64,000 nucleotides of DNA from Apostichopus japonicus. Its lineage: Eukaryota; Echinodermata; Holothuroidea; Aspidochirotida; Stichopodidae. The stretch covers positions 866,001 through 930,000 of the forward strand of contig NC_092577.1 in NCBI RefSeq assembly GCF_037975245.1, in the 5' to 3' direction. Shown here in pieces: positions 55,701 through 61,700 of this stretch. A program made the position numbers and the translations under genes. The notes below the pieces were generated by a model, which had not been told where the DNA came from, did no database searches, and saw nothing but the letters and a program-made list of their open reading frames with translations. Numbering within the stretch: the first letter of the stretch is position 1; every line of letters begins with the position of its first letter.

Positions 55701-58700
55701 TTTAAATTAAGTTAATAGTTGTTTCATCAAACAAGATTCATGAGTCACTTGCATTTTTATATTAGACCATGTCATGAGCAATACCAAACTTGTTATTTCT
55801 AGGTTGACTTCAATATAAATATTTGTTTGTTTGTTCTTCAGGTGACTTGATTACTGCTGGTGGAGAATCGTTCTATGAGCCTGGGGGTTCTGGAATGGTG
55901 TATCTACACCACCTCCAGCCCATCAATGGTACCAAACTACTGGACGCTACCAGCCCAGAAGCACGAATACACCACCAGTCCAATGTCACAAGTCCACTCA
56001 CTAACCGAACCCTGTACCTCAATAACCTCGGTCGGCTGCCGAGAGTCGCACTGAGGAACATGACCACTTATTATGGAGCCGTCAGGAATATCGGTGCAGT
56101 GACCTGGTTGGAGCCTTCAGAGGTGGCGCCGATTGTCCGGGAGAGGAACACGCCGAGTCATTACTACGAAGATCACATCATCATCGATGAGCTTCACGTT
56201 TACGGTGGAGCGGAGATTGGGTTCGTTCGACCCTCCCAGCCGAGGGATGAGCTCAATATCAGACTAGGTACCATCACTGGTGACTACACAGCCCGTATGA
56301 TGGTGGGCTTCAACCAGACTCTGTACGTCTCCAAAGCTCACTTCCCTCTCAACGTTGACATCTACAGAGGCGGACGGTCATCCCTCTTTGGAGAACTGGA
56401 CATCAAGAAGATCACGTTCAATATTGAGGGTGTGCTGGAAAACTTTTGGAATGTCACTATTACTCAAGGTAAATATTCATCTGTTCAGTAATTTGAAAAG
56501 AAAATGCTACTTTACAGGACTCTGTTGTGTTTCAATTGGAAAAACAATATTTTAAAAATAATTAATAAATTACTTCAGGTGTACCAGTGGCAAAGACCAA
56601 ATGAGGGATATATGCCCAGTACCGTAATGTCTCAAGCAACAAAAGACAAATATTAAGCTAATTATAATTTTGTTTTCAATCACAGAGAGCCCACTTTCAA
56701 CTTCCTTGAAACCATTTTTTATATTATTTCACAGGAACTCTGAATATGCATGAGATGATTGACACAGAAGGTCAGTCAACCCGCGAATTTATATTCAACT
56801 CTATCATCGTGCGTAACCACGGTACCTTCAACACACATCATGGAAAGGAAGAAAGATTCATGCAAGGAAAATATCTCAGGGTAAATAGAAATAGTCTACT
56901 CCAGTAGATTATTGAAAAAAAAATGATATAAATATGTAACTCAGAGACTGGCAGGTCCAAAAAGATCCTCAAATTTCATCCTTTTATGACATAAGAAGAC
57001 AAGAAATGCTTTCTAATGTTGAGGTGAATTTCCTACAAGCTTTAATCAAGACCACTCTGTATATTTTAAAGAAATTTTAAAAGCTCTGGTTTGCCATGTT
57101 AAAATTTCTTCTAAGCTTCTTTCTTTATGGCTAAATATATTTGACATAAAGTATTTCATTTTCAAGTAAAAGGAAAAAATTCTCTGAAATTTTGGTAAGT
57201 ATGGAATTCACTTAAGAAAATTTTGTAGTGACATTAACAGGGATGTACCCAGGATTTCCTGAGTGCCGGGTATACTGATTGCCGTCCTGGGGGAGGGGGT
57301 CTAAGGGGGAGGGGGTGTCCCCCTCCCCTTTGAGAAATTTTTGAATGTGCTCAGATGCCAAATGTTGGCACTTGTGTAGCTTTTTAAGCACATACACAAG
57401 TTTTGCAAACAATTTACATTTTTATATATTTTTTTAGTGAAATATATTACATACCTGGTAAAAGTTATTAGTTCGTTTCAAAGAGATTTTACAAGGGATT
57501 TATTGAGAGCCGTAAGTAATGTTTCTCGCATGCGTAACTGATGCATTATTAGTCTGTTTGATTTTGGCATAGGCTAGGCCCAATTTATGTTGAATATATT
57601 GTTAGGAATGTTGGGATTTTAATGAAAATAGTGCTGGGCGGGATTCACAATTTTTAAGACAGTGCTGGGCTTTAAGTTTTAGTGCTGGGCGGGGCCGCCC
57701 AGTGTGGGCACATCCCTGCATTAACATGTAATGTCAGTCACTATATGAGCTGGAAAAAAGGAGGAAATTTAAGCTGTTTGGTATAAAAGTCTCAAAGCTA
57801 CCTTTGGTTTTAATTTTCATTTCCTTCTGTAGTAGACATATTTTATTGCTCTGCTACTGAAGCCAAAGTATGTGAAGATATGAGCTGCATGTATAAAGTA
57901 TAAAACTATCAATTATATGAGCTACAGGTTACCTTTAAGTTCTTAAAATTGTTAAAGTTGTTACATCAGAACAACATGAAGAACTTCAAAGGAAGAAATC
58001 ATGTATGAGAATTTAGTTAAAAGATTAATTTGATTAAGTATTTTTGCTCAATGAGACCTAACACATTATTAAGGATATATATCAGGTTGAGACAATCAAT
58101 ATGTGAATTAATTTCCAAAATGCTATGTATGTATTAGTATTATATTTGTCTTTAATGAAACATTTAAATAACCCATAGTGGTAGTTAATTTCAGTGAGGA
58201 AAGTAAAATGGAAGAGGATTAGTTATCATTGTCAGGTTTAACATTGTCTGTGTATCTTTCTACTTTTGAAGGTCTTTGGTGGTGGCACGCTGACTTCAAT
58301 TAATTTGCATATTGATGTAGATGAGGTTGTTGTGGATACCAAGGGTTCTATCAGCGTTACTGGACAAGGCTATGCAGCAGACGGTAAGAGAAATGAAAAT
58401 CAAAATGTCATATTATGATGGACCTGACCACTTTCTCAAATACTGAGGGAATTGACAGCATCTAATTCATCGTCACTGCAGTGCACACATAATGAATGCA
58501 GCACTGCTGTTTTGCCTGCCAAACAAGGCAAAACCATTTCCAAAATTCTCTTAGCTGACATTTGATGGTAATTGTTGTTAACTATACTCAATCATGAGTT
58601 GATAATTAATTTCTCCTTGTTCCTTATAGATGGACCTGGTGCCGGGAAGGTATCTGGTGGCTATGGGACAGGGGCTAGCCATGGAGGTGAGGGAGGGGGC

Positions 58701-61700
58701 AAGACTGCCAGTGATGTCGCTCCGGCAGCCTACGGTTCCTTTACAGTACCGGATGAGTATGGGAGTGGGGGAGGCAAGAATGGAGGCCCAGGAGGTGGAA
58801 TTCTGAAAATCGTGACCGGTCGACTGGAAGTAGAGGGCGCTGTTGAAAGTGACGGTGATTCATCATCCAGTAGTACAGGAGGTGGCGGTAGTGGGGGCAG
58901 CATTGTCATAGACACAGAATTGATATACGGTGGAGGAATCATCTCGGTGAGTATGAGGGTTAGGTAACACGTAAATTTAATACTTTGAATTTTTAATCCA
59001 AAAACAGGAAAATAAGGAATGTGGTTTGACAGGTACATTTAGTATTAACATAAACATATGCAGCATGGTCTAGCATTAAACACAAACTAAAAAATGGTCT
59101 TTAGATTTCTGAAATGCTTTTCTTCAAGCGCAGAATGTTTATCATCTCATCTCCTCACAAATTCCTCTAAGAGCATTGTTATTTGTTATATTCTGTAAGA
59201 CTGTTTTACAATATCTGCGTAAAATCTACAAATTGAGAAAACTGAGATCGTAAAAAAACTAAATTTGGAATAAATCAGAATCTTACACTTTAAGCTCAAG
59301 ATAGTTATGTTCTTCACCTTTCTCATAATTATCTCTTTAAATTAAGTTATTTTTACTCATATTTGATTTTTTTTGCTTTGTAAGACGGATGGTGGAGCTG
59401 GTGTCTCTGGTGGAGGTGGTGGTCGTCTAGCCGTCTATTATCAAACTAATCTCTTCCACGGAATAATTGATGCCCAAGGTGGCGCTGGTTCCCAGTATGA
59501 ACACGGTGCAGCTGGGACGGTGTACATGAAGGAGACCGGAGGAGATGAATATAAAACCATCAAAATATATAATAACTTTAGGAGAGCCGACCAACAGGTA
59601 TTTTAACCCATCTAGTTACCATGGTATCGAGAAAAACATTGTTGAAATCAGTCCAGTCGGTGATAGTGGAAATTGCCCGAAGAACCCTTAAAACAGTATC
59701 AAGATGGTATATTTATATTCTATAAAGTTATTATTGTCTGGTTAGCTTGATTTCCAGTGTGGGAATTCTTTAAAGTGTGTAGTTCTATCTACAAAAATCT
59801 TGAGAAGAACTTTACAAGTAAACTTTAATAAACTGTTTTGCCAGGTAACAAAGGTACAATAAGATAAAGAAAACAGTGGCAGGAAAATATCATCTGTGTG
59901 ATTATATAAACACAGTACTTTGTTAATTATGATAATTCTATAAAAAGTTTGTTGTTTGCAGGAATCAAATAAATGAATAAAAACAAAGGAAAGAAATTCT
60001 TCCTCACATTTGAATATATATGGGTCATCACAATTCATACGCCCAAATTGTACTACCTAAAATATCTTCTCATGGAATTGATGTAATTAAACTAGATGTT
60101 CAATATTGAAGTAAACCGTAATTATTTGAGAGAAATTGCGATAAAGAAACCAGTTAATACGTTCTAGAAATGTTCCTGATTATTTGGTATTCATATAAGC
60201 TAGTAGGTTAGAAGATCTGATAGTTAGTCATATCAGAATAAAATAATTATTTCCTGGCTAAATCCTTCACATTTATTTCCGTTCATATCTTTCATATATC
60301 TTTGCATTAGGTATTAAGTACCCCCCTCCCCCCCCCCCCAGCTCCACCTTACCCTCCTTCCTGTCTTTTTCTATTTTTCCCATAATTCATCAGTATTTAC
60401 TGCCAGGTTCAATCACTCGTAGTAATTTTGCATACTTGTTAATTAATCTGTCTTTCCGTTTGTCTTTCTAGACAAGACGAACATTAATCACTCTTCCTCC
60501 ATTTGATGATCCCGATCATCACATCGACCTGCTGGACATCGGTCATTACGCTCACGTAGAACTAGAGGCTGTCGACGACGATAATAATTACCCAGTCGTG
60601 AACTTGAGTGAACGTGTACTTCATGTGAAGAGTATCCATGGTGATAATACTGGTACCATGCACATAGGGGAACAAGATATCCTGAATGTTGAACCTAACC
60701 ATTCAAAATACTTACCCTTCAGCCTAACAGTGTATCAGGTTTGTATATGTCATTACTTAGATGTGTAATTATAGCATAGTGATATTAGAACACAGACAGT
60801 AAGGCTACTCCTGTGAAGGGTATGATATTGGTACCATGCACACATGCACATAGGGGAACAATGTTGAGCCTAACCATTCAAAATACTTACCGTTCAGCCT
60901 AACAGTGTATCAGGTTTGTATGTCATGACTAGTAAATGTTTTATAAATTTTTCAACAGAGCTCTTCAGTACCATTTTGTTCACTGGGTGTTTCCTCACAA
61001 TTACCAAAGTATTTATATGATAAGACTATCTGAGTGACATTTTACTCTTTTTTTTTTATCTAGAATGGAGAGGCAATTCTTCCAGAGCATACCATCAGTC
61101 AAGATGTAACCATTGACTTGCAAGGAGGGAGAGTAGCGGGCGTACAAGATTTAGAGGTACACAAGGGTGCGGAGCTGAAATTACATCCCGATGCCAAGAT
61201 CAACAGCTATAATGCCAGCTCGGTAAACCTGAGGTCCCTGTCTGTATATGGATCAGGGCTGGTTTCGTATCACGGTCTTGCGGAACAAGGCGACCAACTT
61301 CATGTGAATTTAGAAGAGAAGTTTCACATTAAAGGAGGTGGCCTTGTCAAAGCCAACTATCTCTTACTTGAGAGTAAGTCCAACTTTGTTTTGGTTGAGG
61401 AGGTAATTAGGGGTAAGGGAATGGTGCATGTGGGTTTTTTTGTTTTTTTTAATCTGAGAGCAAAGAAATGTTGCATTTCAGAGGAGCTGGAAAATGGAAT
61501 ATCAAGGGAACTGGAGCCAGATAGATAACTTACTTTAAATTCAAAGCCTTTCTCATACATAAATAGTAAATGGAAAACTGACTGCATTGGGAAAAAAGGG
61601 GCTTAGCAATTATTGGTTAAACTTTGATTTGAACCAGTGACACCAGGGTTACATTACTACTGAGGGACAACGATTAAATGTTAAAAGTAAAGCTTCAGCC

